Origin: Deltaproteobacteria bacterium
GTDB taxonomy: Bacteria > Desulfobacterota > JAFDED01
Reading direction: 5' to 3'
Assembly: GCA_019310535.1 (NCBI GenBank)
Contig: JAFDED010000035.1
Coordinates: 1-39,072 of the forward strand
DNA: 39,072 bases
Shown here: positions 8,034 to 17,184 of the stretch, piece after piece
How the letters are laid out: every line of letters starts with the position of its first letter
Numbering within the stretch: the stretch's first letter is position 1
The notes under the pieces: generated by a model
Seen by the model: the letters and a program-made list of their open reading frames with translations, nothing else
The model's database searches: none
What the model was told of the DNA's origin: nothing
Program-made: the position numbers and the translations under genes

Positions 8034-9056
8034 TTAATGGTGGGCTTTCACGAATTCGATATATTTATTCCCTGTGGGGACTTTTTTCAGCCACCAGGCG
8101 TAAACCGGCTCCATTTTTTCCTTGAACTTTGCCAGTTGCGTCGAGCTAAGGATATGAACCTCGACCCCCTTTTCTTTGTACAACTCTACACCCTTCTTTA
8201 TAAACTCCTGGGCCTTTTGCACCTGTTCTTGATCGCGCTCCTTGGCCACCTTTTTCATGATCTCCCGAATGTCGCCGGGAAGGCTGTCCCACTTCCTTTT
8301 ATTGACGCTCAGAAAGGAACAATAATAATACATGTTGGCAACGGAGAAATGTTTGACCACTTCGTAAAGCTTTCGCCCGATGCCGGTAATAGTTGGGCGA
8401 GTACAGCCGTCGATGGTCCCCCGCTGGAGCGCCATATAGAGTTCTCCGGAGCTCATGGTAGTGGGCGAGCCGCCCAGAAGCTCGGTGGCCTTGGACGCAG
8501 TGCTGCCGGAAACCCCGAATTTCAGGCCTTTCATGTCATCGGGCTGGAGGATGGGCTTTTTCTTGGTATAGAACTGATAGGGGCCTCCAGCCGCAACTCC
8601 CAGCACCACCACGTTGTGCTTGAGAAGTTTCTGGTTGATTCCCAGATCCCAGAGCCCGGCGTCAAGGCTTTTCTGCAGGCTCTCAATTTTTTCCCACATG
8701 AATGGCAGGCTGCTGATACCGAGCTCGGCGACGATGCCAGTGTTGTAAATGTCAAGCGGAGCGCTCATATCAATGTCTCCGCGCGCCAGCGCGGCAAACT
8801 CCTCTTTGCCTTTGAAAAGCTGGCCGGTATGGTACAGCTTGAACTTTATCCGCCCCTTACTTTGCTTCTCCACCTTTTGCGCGAAACTGACAATAGGTTC
8901 CCACAGGTAGCCATAAGAAGTGGGCCAGTAGGTGGAAAATGTAATTTCTATAGGTTTGGATTCGGCGTATGTCTGCGAAGGCTGCAATGCACCTCCAGCC
9001 AGCAAACCCAGGAGTGCCACTACCATCACCATTGTAACCATGCGTCCAGGTCTCAT
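8034..9056 (-). CDS. dctP: TRAP transporter substrate-binding protein (DctP family)
   Basis: A 340-residue periplasmic binding protein. Residues 1-31 form a signal peptide (RMVTMVMVVALLGLLAGG core, cleavage near TYA|ES). The mature part has DctP features: KPIEITFSTYWP at its start, FKGKEEFAALARGDIDM near residue 82, and MALQRGTIDGC in the hinge region where a conserved arginine binds the carboxylate of the ligand. It delivers an organic acid to the DctQ/DctM membrane pair encoded downstream. Start ATG with AAGGAGG at a 5-base gap. An isocitrate-lyase-family gene lies directly upstream on the same strand (178-base gap), which hints at a C4-C7 di- or tricarboxylate or a branched derivative as ligand. 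Confidence 0.92.
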   Translation of the reverse strand: MRPGRMVTMVMVVALLGLLAGGALQPSQTYAESKPIEITFSTYWPTSYGYLWEPIVSFAQKVEKQSKGRIKFKLYHTGQLFKGKEEFAALARGDIDMSAPLDIYNTGIVAELGISSLPFMWEKIESLQKSLDAGLWDLGINQKLLKHNVVVLGVAAGGPYQFYTKKKPILQPDDMKGLKFGVSGSTASKATELLGGSPTTMSSGELYMALQRGTIDGCTRPTITGIGRKLYEVVKHFSVANMYYYCSFLSVNKRKWDSLPGDIREIMKKVAKERDQEQVQKAQEFIKKGVELYKEKGVEVHILSSTQLAKFKEKMEPVYAWWLKKVPTGNKYIEFVKAHH

Positions 9057-9234
9057 CTTCTCCTCCTTTCGCTTTTACATAAGACTCTAACTTCAAACTC
9101 CGTGTTTCTCCAATCCGGCAGCATCACCTCCTTTGGCTGTTACATGCTGAAACCATTAAGAGGACGTCAATATACAACCGAAATAAATAAGGAGGCCGGG
9201 TTCTAACAACGCAGCGAGTTGATGCAGTGTCTCC

Positions 9235-10095
9235 CTAATAAACGTACTTTTGCTCCAACGTGTAAAATTCATCGAACCCCACGATTTGGTTCAGTTCTGA
9301 AAATTCCACCATGCGATCCAGAAATTCGGCCGTGGTCCCGTTCTCCTTCAGGCTGCGAAGAAGGTCGGTAATGGCTCGAGTAGCGGCCATGAGTGCGGAT
9401 AACGGGTAAATGACAAGCTTATAGCCGAGCTTCTCCAGTTCCCCGTTTTTTAGCAGAGGGGTCTGTCCCTTTTCGACCATGTTCGCCATCAATGGAAAGC
9501 GCAGTTCCTCGTAAACCAGTCGCATTTCATCAACACTACGCGGCGCCTCAACAAAAATGATATCTGCTCCGGCCTTGATATATGCTTTACATCTCTCGAT
9601 AGCATCCTGAAATCCGTGGACGGCATTGGCGTCGGTGCGTGCAATGAGGACCAGACCAGAATCTTCCCTGGCATCCACCGCAGCCTCGATTTTCTTGACC
9701 ATTTCTTTTTTGGGAATGACTTGCTTTCCCCGGGTGTGTCCACATTTTTTGGGGAAGACTTGGTCCTCCAACTGGATTGCCGCCACCCCTGCCTTGATAT
9801 ATTCCCGGACTGTCCTCATGACATTGACGGGATTGCCATAACCGGTGTCGGCGTCGGCAATGACTGGAAGGCGCACGGCAGATGCAATTTGGCCCGCATG
9901 GGCGGCCATTTCACTCATGGTCAGGAGCCCCACATCGGGCTGGCCGATCATGGTGGCCGAGGTGCCGTATCCTGTCATATAAACGGCCTCGAAACCGGCC
10001 TCCTCAACTAACCTGGCGGAGAAAGCATCGTAGCACCCGGGTGCTACGATGATCCCATCTTGCTGAATCCTCCGGCTGAAATTTCGCCCTGTCAT
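9235..10095 (-). CDS. Isocitrate lyase / PEP mutase family carbon-carbon lyase
   Basis: A 286-residue TIM-barrel enzyme of the isocitrate lyase/PEP mutase superfamily. DADTGYG (81-87) binds the metal. KKCGH (116-120) carries the catalytic cysteine C118, as in isocitrate, 2-methylisocitrate and 2,3-dimethylmalate lyases; this argues against PEP mutase and oxaloacetate decarboxylase members, which lack it. The length fits 2-methylisocitrate lyase (PrpB) or dimethylmalate lyase. No prpC or prpD is nearby, so a methylcitrate role is not supported by context; the TRAP transporter downstream instead suggests cleavage of an imported hydroxy-acid. I chose the ATG at 10095 because it has a GAAGG-type SD, while the frame's first ATG at 10149 has none. 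It lies downstream of the terminator at 10244-10279, so it must have its own promoter. Confidence 0.82.
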   Translation of the reverse strand: MTGRNFSRRIQQDGIIVAPGCYDAFSARLVEEAGFEAVYMTGYGTSATMIGQPDVGLLTMSEMAAHAGQIASAVRLPVIADADTGYGNPVNVMRTVREYIKAGVAAIQLEDQVFPKKCGHTRGKQVIPKKEMVKKIEAAVDAREDSGLVLIARTDANAVHGFQDAIERCKAYIKAGADIIFVEAPRSVDEMRLVYEELRFPLMANMVEKGQTPLLKNGELEKLGYKLVIYPLSALMAATRAITDLLRSLKENGTTAEFLDRMVEFSELNQIVGFDEFYTLEQKYVY

Positions 10096-10243
10096 TTCAG
10101 CACCTTCGTTCCCAAAAAGAGGCAGGATAACCACCGCCATGGGTTTCATGGCAAAGGAACAACTTGTTTCGTCTTTGGCGAAGGTTGCGCCAGAAAAATC
10201 TATCCAAGGGTTGGATGATAATTTGTGAAACTATTGCCGAAGC

Positions 10244-10279
10244 GGAAAAAAGTCCGGAGTTGTGCATCATCACAACTCC
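10244..10279 (-). terminator. Intrinsic terminator after the dehydratase gene
   Basis: On the minus strand a perfect 9-base stem, GGAGTTGTG / CACAACTCC with a 6-base loop, is followed after four bases by a run of six T. It lies 30 bases past the dehydratase stop codon and would end the long pgpA-to-dehydratase transcript, separating it from the lyase/TRAP genes. Confidence 0.8.
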
Positions 10280-10308
10280 TGCATCAGGCGGCCAACTCCC
10301 ATCCTTTC

Positions 10309-11298
10309 CTACGTGGCAGGGGCGGTTGACCGCAGGCCAATCACCCACCTGAGGGTCTCCAGGTCTATATTGCCGCCGGATAGGATGACAACCACATTTT
10401 TTCCTGCCAGTCGCTCCCGGATCTTGAGCGCCGCGGCCATGGGCGCCGCCCCGGCCCCTTCGGCCAGATTGTGCGTTGTACGAAGCAACAGCAGAACGGC
10501 CAGCCTGATTTCTTCCTCGCTGACCAGGATGATGTCGTCCACGCCGTCCCGAATGATGCTGAGGGGAAGCTCAAAAGGGACTCGTGTGGCCAGGCCGTCG
10601 GCAAATGTGTCGCTGCTTTCGGTCTGCACCATCTTCTCTTCTTTCCAGGAAAGATAGACACAGGGAGCCTTCTCTGCCTGGACTCCGATGATCCGTACTC
10701 CTGGCTTCAGGCTCCGAAACACAGTGATGGCGCCGGAGGTTCCGCTGCCCGCACCAATGGGGACGATAACCACATCAACCTCGGGCAGATCTTCCAGTAT
10801 CTCCAGGGAGTAAGTTCCAACGCCGTGAATGAGCTGAGGCTCGTTGGCGGGGTGAACGTACCGCATACCCCGCTGGCGCATAAGCTCCTCCACCAGGGTT
10901 CGGGCCTCGTCAAAGTCCTTCCCGTGCTCGATCAACTCAGCTCCAAGTACCCGCATGGCCTGATTTTTTTCCGGATTATTGCCCTTGGGAACCACAATCG
11001 TGCAACACACATCGAATATGCGCGAGGCGTAAGCCACCGACTGACCGTGGTTACCCCGTGTGGCCGTGATGACGCCCCGTTGCTTTTCCTCGGCGCTGAG
11101 ACCGGAAATCAGGTTGAGGCCCCCTCGCACCTTGAAGGAGCCCGTGGGGTTGTGGTTCTCGTGTTTTACGAACATCCGGCATCCCACGGTCTCCGAGAGG
11201 GTGTCATAATACCGCAGAGGGGTGGGCCTCAAGTGCTGATACACTATTTTTCGCGCTCGATATATGCCTTCCGGGGAAACTTCGGATTTCATCGTCAT
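10309..11298 (-). CDS. Threonine/serine dehydratase-like PLP enzyme
   Basis: A 329-residue fold-type II PLP enzyme. The PLP lysine is K56 in NPTGSFKVRGG, the substrate loop is TRGNHGQS, and the phosphate-binding loop reads GAGSGTSG instead of the common GGGG of threonine deaminases. That loop is closer to hydroxyectoine-pathway EutB-type dehydratases, but no ectoine genes are present. No C-terminal ACT domain is present, so feedback control as in IlvA is not expected. The probable reaction is deamination of L-threonine or L-serine to a 2-oxoacid. The frame opens with a TTG at 11307 that overlaps the alaS stop (TTGA); two ATGs follow at 11298 and 11292, and I use 11298. It is the last gene before the terminator at 10244-10279. 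Confidence 0.75.
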   Translation of the reverse strand: MTMKSEVSPEGIYRARKIVYQHLRPTPLRYYDTLSETVGCRMFVKHENHNPTGSFKVRGGLNLISGLSAEEKQRGVITATRGNHGQSVAYASRIFDVCCTIVVPKGNNPEKNQAMRVLGAELIEHGKDFDEARTLVEELMRQRGMRYVHPANEPQLIHGVGTYSLEILEDLPEVDVVIVPIGAGSGTSGAITVFRSLKPGVRIIGVQAEKAPCVYLSWKEEKMVQTESSDTFADGLATRVPFELPLSIIRDGVDDIILVSEEEIRLAVLLLLRTTHNLAEGAGAAPMAAALKIRERLAGKNVVVILSGGNIDLETLRWVIGLRSTAPAT

Positions 11299-11303
11299 AT
11301 ATT

Positions 11304-14009
11304 TCAACTTCTGAGAATACTTTCCACTGATGGGTAAACCTCTTCCAGGGCTTCTGAGAGTCCTTCCGGCCGATGGCCGCCTGCTTGGGCCATATCGACG
11401 CGTCCTCCGCCGGAGCCTCCCACCTTCGTCGCTGCTTGGCGAATAATGTCAACGGCGCTCAGGCGATCGGTCAACTCCTTTGTGACCATGGCGACAAGGA
11501 AGGCCTTTTCTCCCTCCACAGCACCCAGGACTATCACACCGGAGCGGAGCCGATCGCGGACCTTGTCGGAGATATCTCGCAGTTCTCGAGGACTGCGGGC
11601 TTCCACACGCGCGGACAGCACACGCACACCGTCAAGCTCCCTGACTTTATCCATCAGATCCCCCGTATGCTGGGAGGCCAGGCGCGACTTGAGGGTCTCC
11701 AACTCCCGTTCCAGTTCTTTCTGGCGGTCCAAGATACGCTGGATCCGCGCCACCAGTTCAGCGGGCTGCGCCCGAAGGATGGTCGCCGCTTTTTGAAGAA
11801 GCTTCTCATCTTCACGGAATCTCGCCAGGGCTCCCGTCCCGGTCAACGCCTCGATACGGCGCAGCGATGCACCGATGCTCCCCTCGTGTATTATTTTGAA
11901 GACACCGATATCACCGGTGGACCTCACGTGTGTACCCCCACACAGCTCCCGGCTGAACCCGCCCATATCCACCAGCCGCACCCTATCTCCGTATTTTTCC
12001 TCGAAAATCGCCGTTGCCCCGGTCTTCATGGCTTCGTCAAAGGGCATGTCGGTGGTGCGCACGGGGTGGTTTTCAATGATTCTCCGGTTGACCAGGTCCT
12101 CCACGCGATCCAGTTCTTCCTGGCTCATGGTGGTCATGTGGGTGAAATCGAAACGGAGCCCGTGAGGGCTGACCTCAGAGCCAGATTGCTTGACATGGTT
12201 CCCCAACACGGTTCGGAGAGCCCATTGGAGCAAATGGGTGGCCGAGTGGCTGCGCATGGTGGAGGATCGGGACGCAGCGTCCACCCGAAGGGTGACGGGG
12301 TCACCCTGTTTTGCTATCCCGATCTTGATGGTCCCCTGGTGAACTATGAGGTCATCCATGGGTTTAGCCGTGTTTTCCACCTCCATGATGAAGTCGGGCC
12401 CCTCAATGGCGCCAACGTCGCCCACCTGGCCTCCGGCCTGGCCGTAAAAGGGGGTAATATCCGTTACAATATCCACCCGGTCCCCTTCGTGCGCTTCCCC
12501 AACGATTTGGATGATGCCCTGTTGAAGAACGAGGGCGTCCATATGTTTTCCTTCCCCCACATCCACCACAGGGCTCTCATAAACCGCTATCCGCAGTATC
12601 CGGCCCCTGTCCTCCAGTCTCTCATAGCCGGTGAACGTGCTGCGGATTCCCTGAGCGGCAATGGCCCGATGCACCTCTTCCACCCCTTCGGAGCCGGAGC
12701 CGGTCCAGTGTTCGCGGGAGCGTTGCCGCTGCTCCTCCATTGCTTGCTGAAATCCATCCATGTCAAGGGACAGGCCTTCGGCTTCAGCCAATTCAGACGT
12801 CAAGTCCACCGGAAAGCCGAAGGTATCGTAAAGCCGAAAGATGACCGGGCCAGGGATCCGGGTATCATGTTCCTTTTTCAGCCTCCGTGTCTCTTCCTCC
12901 AGGAGAGCCATTCCTCGGTCAAGCGTTCGGAGGAAACGCTCTTCTTCCGAATGGGTCACCCGGGAAATATATTCCAGATTTTCGGAAAGTTCCGGATAGG
13001 CGTCCTGCATGACACTGGCCACAGTCTGCACCGTCTGATGGAGAAACGGCTTGGTAAAACCGAGCATTTTTCCATGGCGCAGAGCCCGTCTCATGATACG
13101 CCGGAGCTCATAGCCGCGTCCTTCGTTGGAAGGGATCACGCCGTCGCTGATCAGGAAGGCGGTCGCCCGACTGTGGTCAGCGATGACGCGGATTGAAACA
13201 TCCACGTCCTCACGTTTCCCGTACATTTTCCCCGATAGGGACTGGATTTGCTCGAAAAGATCCTCGAAAAGGTCGGCATGAAAATTGTTCTGCTTCCCCT
13301 GCATGACTGCGGCCAGCCGCTCCAGCCCCATCCCGGTGTCGATGCTGGGCTTGGGCAAAGGTTCGCGGCGGCCGTCATCGAACTGGTTGAACTGCATGAA
13401 GACCAGGTTCCACAACTCAAGGTGCCGGTCGCAGTCGCAGAAAACGCTGCAATCCTCCCGGCCGCAGCCCACGCCGAACCCCTGATCCAATATGATCTCC
13501 GAGCATGGGCCGCAGGGGCCTGTAAGGCCCATTGCCCAGAAATTGTCTTTTTCGTCCATTCGGACAATGCGCTGAGCTGGAACGTATTGCCGCCAGATAT
13601 CGAAAGCCTCGTTGTCCTCTCGAAAAATACTGATCCACAACCGCTCTGCTGGCAGACCCATGCGCTCCACCAGGAAATCCCAGCCGAACCTGATGGCATC
13701 CTCCTTGAAGTAATCCCCAAAGGAGAAGTTTCCCAGCATCTCGAAGAAGGTATGGTGCCTTGCCGTGCGGCCCACATTCTCCAGGTCATTGTGCTTGCCG
13801 CTGACCCTCAGGCATTTCTGTGAGCTTGTGGCCCGGATGTATGGCCGTTTCTCCTCGCCCAGGAAGACTGATTTGAACTGGACCATGCCCGCATTGGTGA
13901 ACATCAGGGAAGGGTCATCCCTGGGAACAAGAGAAGAGCTCTTGACAATTGTATGGTCTTTTTCCTCAAAATATTTTAAAAACTGTTGGCGAATCTCTCT
14001 TCCGGTCAA
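11304..14009 (-). CDS. alaS: Alanyl-tRNA synthetase
   Basis: A 901-residue class II synthetase that charges tRNA-Ala. It begins with the usual REIRQQFLKYFEEKDH and MFTNAGMVQFK sequence of the catalytic domain. The editing domain shows HSATHLL (HxxxH zinc site) and CGGTHV, and the C-terminal C-Ala domain ends in a GGSGGGRVDMAQAGG stretch. A cysteine-rich insert (GCGREDCSVFCDC) after GPCGPCSEI lies in the catalytic half and is seen in some alaS proteins. The start is TTG with AGGAG at a 7-base gap. It is followed at once by the dehydratase gene and is preceded by pilT-like, recA, thpR, cinA and pgpA genes in a line. Confidence 0.96.
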   Translation of the reverse strand: MTGREIRQQFLKYFEEKDHTIVKSSSLVPRDDPSLMFTNAGMVQFKSVFLGEEKRPYIRATSSQKCLRVSGKHNDLENVGRTARHHTFFEMLGNFSFGDYFKEDAIRFGWDFLVERMGLPAERLWISIFREDNEAFDIWRQYVPAQRIVRMDEKDNFWAMGLTGPCGPCSEIILDQGFGVGCGREDCSVFCDCDRHLELWNLVFMQFNQFDDGRREPLPKPSIDTGMGLERLAAVMQGKQNNFHADLFEDLFEQIQSLSGKMYGKREDVDVSIRVIADHSRATAFLISDGVIPSNEGRGYELRRIMRRALRHGKMLGFTKPFLHQTVQTVASVMQDAYPELSENLEYISRVTHSEEERFLRTLDRGMALLEEETRRLKKEHDTRIPGPVIFRLYDTFGFPVDLTSELAEAEGLSLDMDGFQQAMEEQRQRSREHWTGSGSEGVEEVHRAIAAQGIRSTFTGYERLEDRGRILRIAVYESPVVDVGEGKHMDALVLQQGIIQIVGEAHEGDRVDIVTDITPFYGQAGGQVGDVGAIEGPDFIMEVENTAKPMDDLIVHQGTIKIGIAKQGDPVTLRVDAASRSSTMRSHSATHLLQWALRTVLGNHVKQSGSEVSPHGLRFDFTHMTTMSQEELDRVEDLVNRRIIENHPVRTTDMPFDEAMKTGATAIFEEKYGDRVRLVDMGGFSRELCGGTHVRSTGDIGVFKIIHEGSIGASLRRIEALTGTGALARFREDEKLLQKAATILRAQPAELVARIQRILDRQKELERELETLKSRLASQHTGDLMDKVRELDGVRVLSARVEARSPRELRDISDKVRDRLRSGVIVLGAVEGEKAFLVAMVTKELTDRLSAVDIIRQAATKVGGSGGGRVDMAQAGGHRPEGLSEALEEVYPSVESILRS

Positions 14010-14157
14010 CGCTTTCTCCTATAGCTGTTTTTCACTAAGCACTAAACAAGAAATCCCGTCGTACTGGGACCTCCCGCAACGATACTTTCACGAGCGCCTG
14101 CTTATTGCCCCTCGATGAAGCTGACAAACTGCCTGGACGTCCTCTGGATTTTGGTTC

Positions 14158-15297
14158 CTAGAAGGGAAGCTTCTTTTTCTCTGCCTCTCCCTCTGCCATG
14201 AAATCGTCAAATGTTGCATCGCTGGTGGCAGAGATTCCCTTATAGCGCAGTTCGAAATCGCCGGGGTTAGTAGCGTTGTTAAGGGCTTCTTCCAGGGTGA
14301 TGAGTCCCGATTTCAAAAGACCCATCAGCGATTGGTCAAACGTTTGCATCCCGTAGGTAACCACCCCTTCGGCCATGGCTTCCCTGATCTCGATAGTTTT
14401 TGCGGGATCACTGACGCATTCCCGAATGCGGGCGGTGCTTACGAGGACCTCAGCGGCGACCACGCGCCCCTTCCTATCCGCACGGGGAAGTAGCCGCTGA
14501 CTGATAACCGCCTTGATAACACCGCTGAGCTGATTGCGAATGGCCTGTTCCTGATCAAGAGGAAACGCCGATATGATACGGGTGATAGTCTCCATGGCAT
14601 CGAGTGTGTGCAGGGTGCTAAAAACCAGGTGGCCTGTTTCCGCTGCGGTCAACGCGATTCCGATAGTCTCGAGATCGCGCATCTCGCCTACCAGGATCAC
14701 ATCAGGATCCTGCCTCAGTGCTGCCCGAAGCGCTTTAGCGAAACCCGTTGTGTCCTGCCCGACCTCCCGCTGGTTAATAATGCTTCGGCGGTCCCGATGG
14801 AGGAACTCGATGGGATCTTCGATGGTGATGATGTGTGTTGTGCGATGGGTATTGATATAACCTATCATGGCGGCCAGAGTTGTGCTTTTTCCGCTGCCGG
14901 TGGTTCCCGTAACCAAAACCATCCCCCGGTGTTCCATTGCAATTTTAGAAAGGACTTTGGGCAATCCCAGGGTTTCAAGAGCGGGGGGCTCTGTAGGTAT
15001 TGTTCTCAGTACCATACCAAGGTTATCTCGCTGCATAAAGACATTCACGCGAAACCGCCCCAGCCCGGAGGATCCATAGGCCATGTCCAGTTCTTTGAAC
15101 TCTAGGAATCGCTCTTTTTGACGGTCACTCATGATTCCCATGGCCATCCTCTTAGTTTCTTCCGGTGTCAGCTTGGGGATGTCCTTGATGGGAACAAGCG
15201 TCCCATTAATCCGTAAAACAGGGGTCAGTCCAACCTTCAGGTGGACATCCGAGGCGCCCTTGCTCAAAGCAAACTTTAAAATATCATTAAGTTCCAT
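14158..15297 (-). CDS. pilT: Type IV pilus retraction ATPase (PilT/PilU family)
   Basis: A 379-residue GspE/PilT-type ATPase. Its N-terminal PAS-like part ends near FRVNVF; the core has Walker A GTTGSGKSTT, an Asp box (ITIEDPIEF), Walker B (DVILVGEMRD) and His box (STLHT). PilT-type enzymes pull pili back and power twitching motility and DNA uptake. Towards the C-terminus RIRECVSDPAKTIEIREAMAEG replaces the canonical AIRNLIREGK motif of PilT, so a PilU-like or accessory function is possible. The ATG at 15297 has GGGGAAGG just upstream; the open frame 23 codons further up lacks an SD. No pilus genes are near. It lies between recA and alaS, 178 bases past recA. Confidence 0.87.
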   Translation of the reverse strand: MELNDILKFALSKGASDVHLKVGLTPVLRINGTLVPIKDIPKLTPEETKRMAMGIMSDRQKERFLEFKELDMAYGSSGLGRFRVNVFMQRDNLGMVLRTIPTEPPALETLGLPKVLSKIAMEHRGMVLVTGTTGSGKSTTLAAMIGYINTHRTTHIITIEDPIEFLHRDRRSIINQREVGQDTTGFAKALRAALRQDPDVILVGEMRDLETIGIALTAAETGHLVFSTLHTLDAMETITRIISAFPLDQEQAIRNQLSGVIKAVISQRLLPRADRKGRVVAAEVLVSTARIRECVSDPAKTIEIREAMAEGVVTYGMQTFDQSLMGLLKSGLITLEEALNNATNPGDFELRYKGISATSDATFDDFMAEGEAEKKKLPF

Positions 15298-15475
15298 GCC
15301 CTTCCCCCTCTGTATATATGGTGGCTGCATCCTGGGCAAATCGCAGTGCTCAAACGGCCGCTCCATTCACAGGTAAATTCCGATCTCCATCTCCGGCTAT
15401 TATATATAAATGCTGGCCGCACTACCGGATGTCCGGCAAGGATGAGAGTGGTGCACTTTCAACCTTTCTTCAGTT

Positions 15476-16504
15476 TTATGCAGAGGTCGAGTCCCCTTTT
15501 GCAGGCTGAATGTGTTCCCAGACCTTCGCCTCCACTTCCCGCATCATATCAGGGTGGTCCAGGAGGAAGTTCCTGGCGTTTTCCCGGCCCTGGCCTATAC
15601 GTTCCTCCTGGAATGAATACCACGTGCCGCTTTTATCGATAATCTTGTTTTGTACGGCCATATCCAGCAAATCGCCTGCGTATGATATTCCCTCACCGTA
15701 AAGAATATCGAACTCCACCTCTTTGAAAGGAGGAGCCACCTTGTTCTTGACCACTTTGACGCGTGTTCGGTTGCCGATGATGTCTTGGCCGTCTTTGATG
15801 GCACCCACACGTCGGATTTCCAATCGCACAGTTGAATAAAATTTCAGCGCGTGGCCGCCTGTTGTCGTCTCCGGGTTCCCGAACACGACACCGATTTTCA
15901 TGCGGATCTGATTGGTGAATATCACCGTGGTATGGGATTTGCTGATAGAGGAGGTCAGCTTCCGAAGGGCCTTGGACATCAGGCGGGCCTGGAGTCCCGG
16001 CTGAATATCGCCCATCTCGCCGTTGAGTTCGACCTGGGGCACCAGGGCAGCCACCGAGTCGATCACGATAATATCGATGGCACCGCTTCTGACCAGAATA
16101 TCAGTGATGTCGAGAGCCTGTTCGCCCGTGTCGGGCTGGGCGATGAGCAACTCATCAGTATTGACCCCCAGCCGGCGGGCGTAGGCGATATCGAGGGCGT
16201 GCTCGGCATCGATGAAGGCACCCAAGCCCCCCGTCTTCTGCGCCTCGGCCACGATGTGAAGGCAAAGAGTCGTTTTCCCCGAAGCCTCGGGGCCGAAGAT
16301 CTCAACCACCCTTCCCCGGGGGACGCCCCCCACCCCCAGAGCGTAATCCAGAGAGATTGAGCCCGTGGGGATGACCTGAATGTCCGGTATCAAGGCTCCT
16401 TCTCCCATCCGCATGATAGAGCCCTTGCCGAACTGCCTCTCTATCTGTGTAATGGCCATATCGAGAGCCTTATTCTTTTTCCCTTCTTCCTGGACACCTT
16501 CCAT
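15476..16504 (-). CDS. recA: Recombinase RecA
   Basis: A 342-residue RecA, the strand-exchange protein and SOS co-protease. Walker [10 protein letters not shown] is at residues 71-79; the L1/L2 DNA-binding loops and [10 protein letters not shown] plus [12 protein letters not shown] are fully conserved. The C-terminal tail is short and mildly acidic. The start was set at the ATG at 16504 because AAGGGAG lies 6 bases before it; the frame runs open 28 codons upstream into the thpR end without SD support. It starts 16 bases after the thpR stop, so it is likely co-transcribed with cinA and thpR. recX, common beside recA, is not here. Confidence 0.97.
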   Translation of the reverse strand: MEGVQEEGKKNKALDMAITQIERQFGKGSIMRMGEGALIPDIQVIPTGSISLDYALGVGGVPRGRVVEIFGPEASGKTTLCLHIVAEAQKTGGLGAFIDAEHALDIAYARRLGVNTDELLIAQPDTGEQALDITDILVRSGAIDIIVIDSVAALVPQVELNGEMGDIQPGLQARLMSKALRKLTSSISKSHTTVIFTNQIRMKIGVVFGNPETTTGGHALKFYSTVRLEIRRVGAIKDGQDIIGNRTRVKVVKNKVAPPFKEVEFDILYGEGISYAGDLLDMAVQNKIIDKSGTWYSFQEERIGQGRENARNFLLDHPDMMREVEAKVWEHIQPAKGDSTSA

Positions 16505-16520
16505 GATCATCTCCCTTAAT

Positions 16521-17093
16521 TCATGAATCCCCATGGAGCGGAATGACCCGCAGACGAGTGTATTGAGCCCCGGAGGGCTTGAGGTCACTCCGAAAAAGGG
16601 TTATTCCCTTGACATTCCAATCTCCGAAATTCTTGATTTTCCCCTGTTTCAACGCCTCCCGCAAGCCACTCTTGCCCGCGGCCGACCGAAGTCTGCCCAG
16701 GGTCAGATGCGGATGGAAAGGCCGGGTCTCCACCTTGTATCCCATTCTGGCAAGCTCGCGGGCAACAGCGCCCTGCATGTCGACAAGCCTTCCCTCCGCA
16801 TCGGTGATTCCCGCCCAGATCACCTTGGGGTTGTTCAGGCTGGGAAATGCACCGAGTCCTTCTATCTGAACCGTCATCGGTTTTATAGCCGATGACACCC
16901 TGCACATTTCCCGGCAAATATCCTCGACCTCCTCCTCGCGAATGTTACCAAAAAAGTGAAGGGTCAGGTGAATGTTCTCCGGTTTCACCCACCGAACGCT
17001 GGCGCCGTGGGATATAAGATCCGCCTGGACCATCGCCAATGAGTGGATCATTTCTTCGTCGATCTCTGCGGCAAGAAAAGCGCGAATGCTCAT
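16521..17093 (-). CDS. thpR: RNA 2',3'-cyclic phosphodiesterase
   Basis: A 190-residue 2H-type phosphoesterase. The two catalytic HxTx motifs are HLTL at 42-45 and HLTL at 129-132, the expected spacing for the LigT/ThpR family, which opens 2',3'-cyclic phosphates on RNA. The open frame includes a GTG one codon upstream (17096); I use the ATG at 17093. Gene order cinA-thpR-recA, as seen here, is common in bacteria. Stop lies 16 bases ahead of the recA start. Confidence 0.92.
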   Translation of the reverse strand: MSIRAFLAAEIDEEMIHSLAMVQADLISHGASVRWVKPENIHLTLHFFGNIREEEVEDICREMCRVSSAIKPMTVQIEGLGAFPSLNNPKVIWAGITDAEGRLVDMQGAVARELARMGYKVETRPFHPHLTLGRLRSAAGKSGLREALKQGKIKNFGDWNVKGITLFRSDLKPSGAQYTRLRVIPLHGDS

Positions 17094-17184
17094 CACCGAT
17101 AAAAGCTTTTGGGCAGGATAACAGGGTTATAATTCAAGCAAAATTTCTATCCCGTTCATCCAGTTATCCCGGTAAAATATCTTC

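Noticed and set aside
9053..9124. A 23-residue possible leader peptide overlapping the dctP start (ATGA)
   Set aside because: The SD-like AGGAGG lies only two bases from its ATG, too close for normal initiation, so the overlap is probably chance.
9235..10095. Call as 2-methylisocitrate lyase prpB
   Set aside because: The motif set fits, but prpC/prpD are absent and the TRAP neighbour suggests another substrate, so the gene symbol is left blank.
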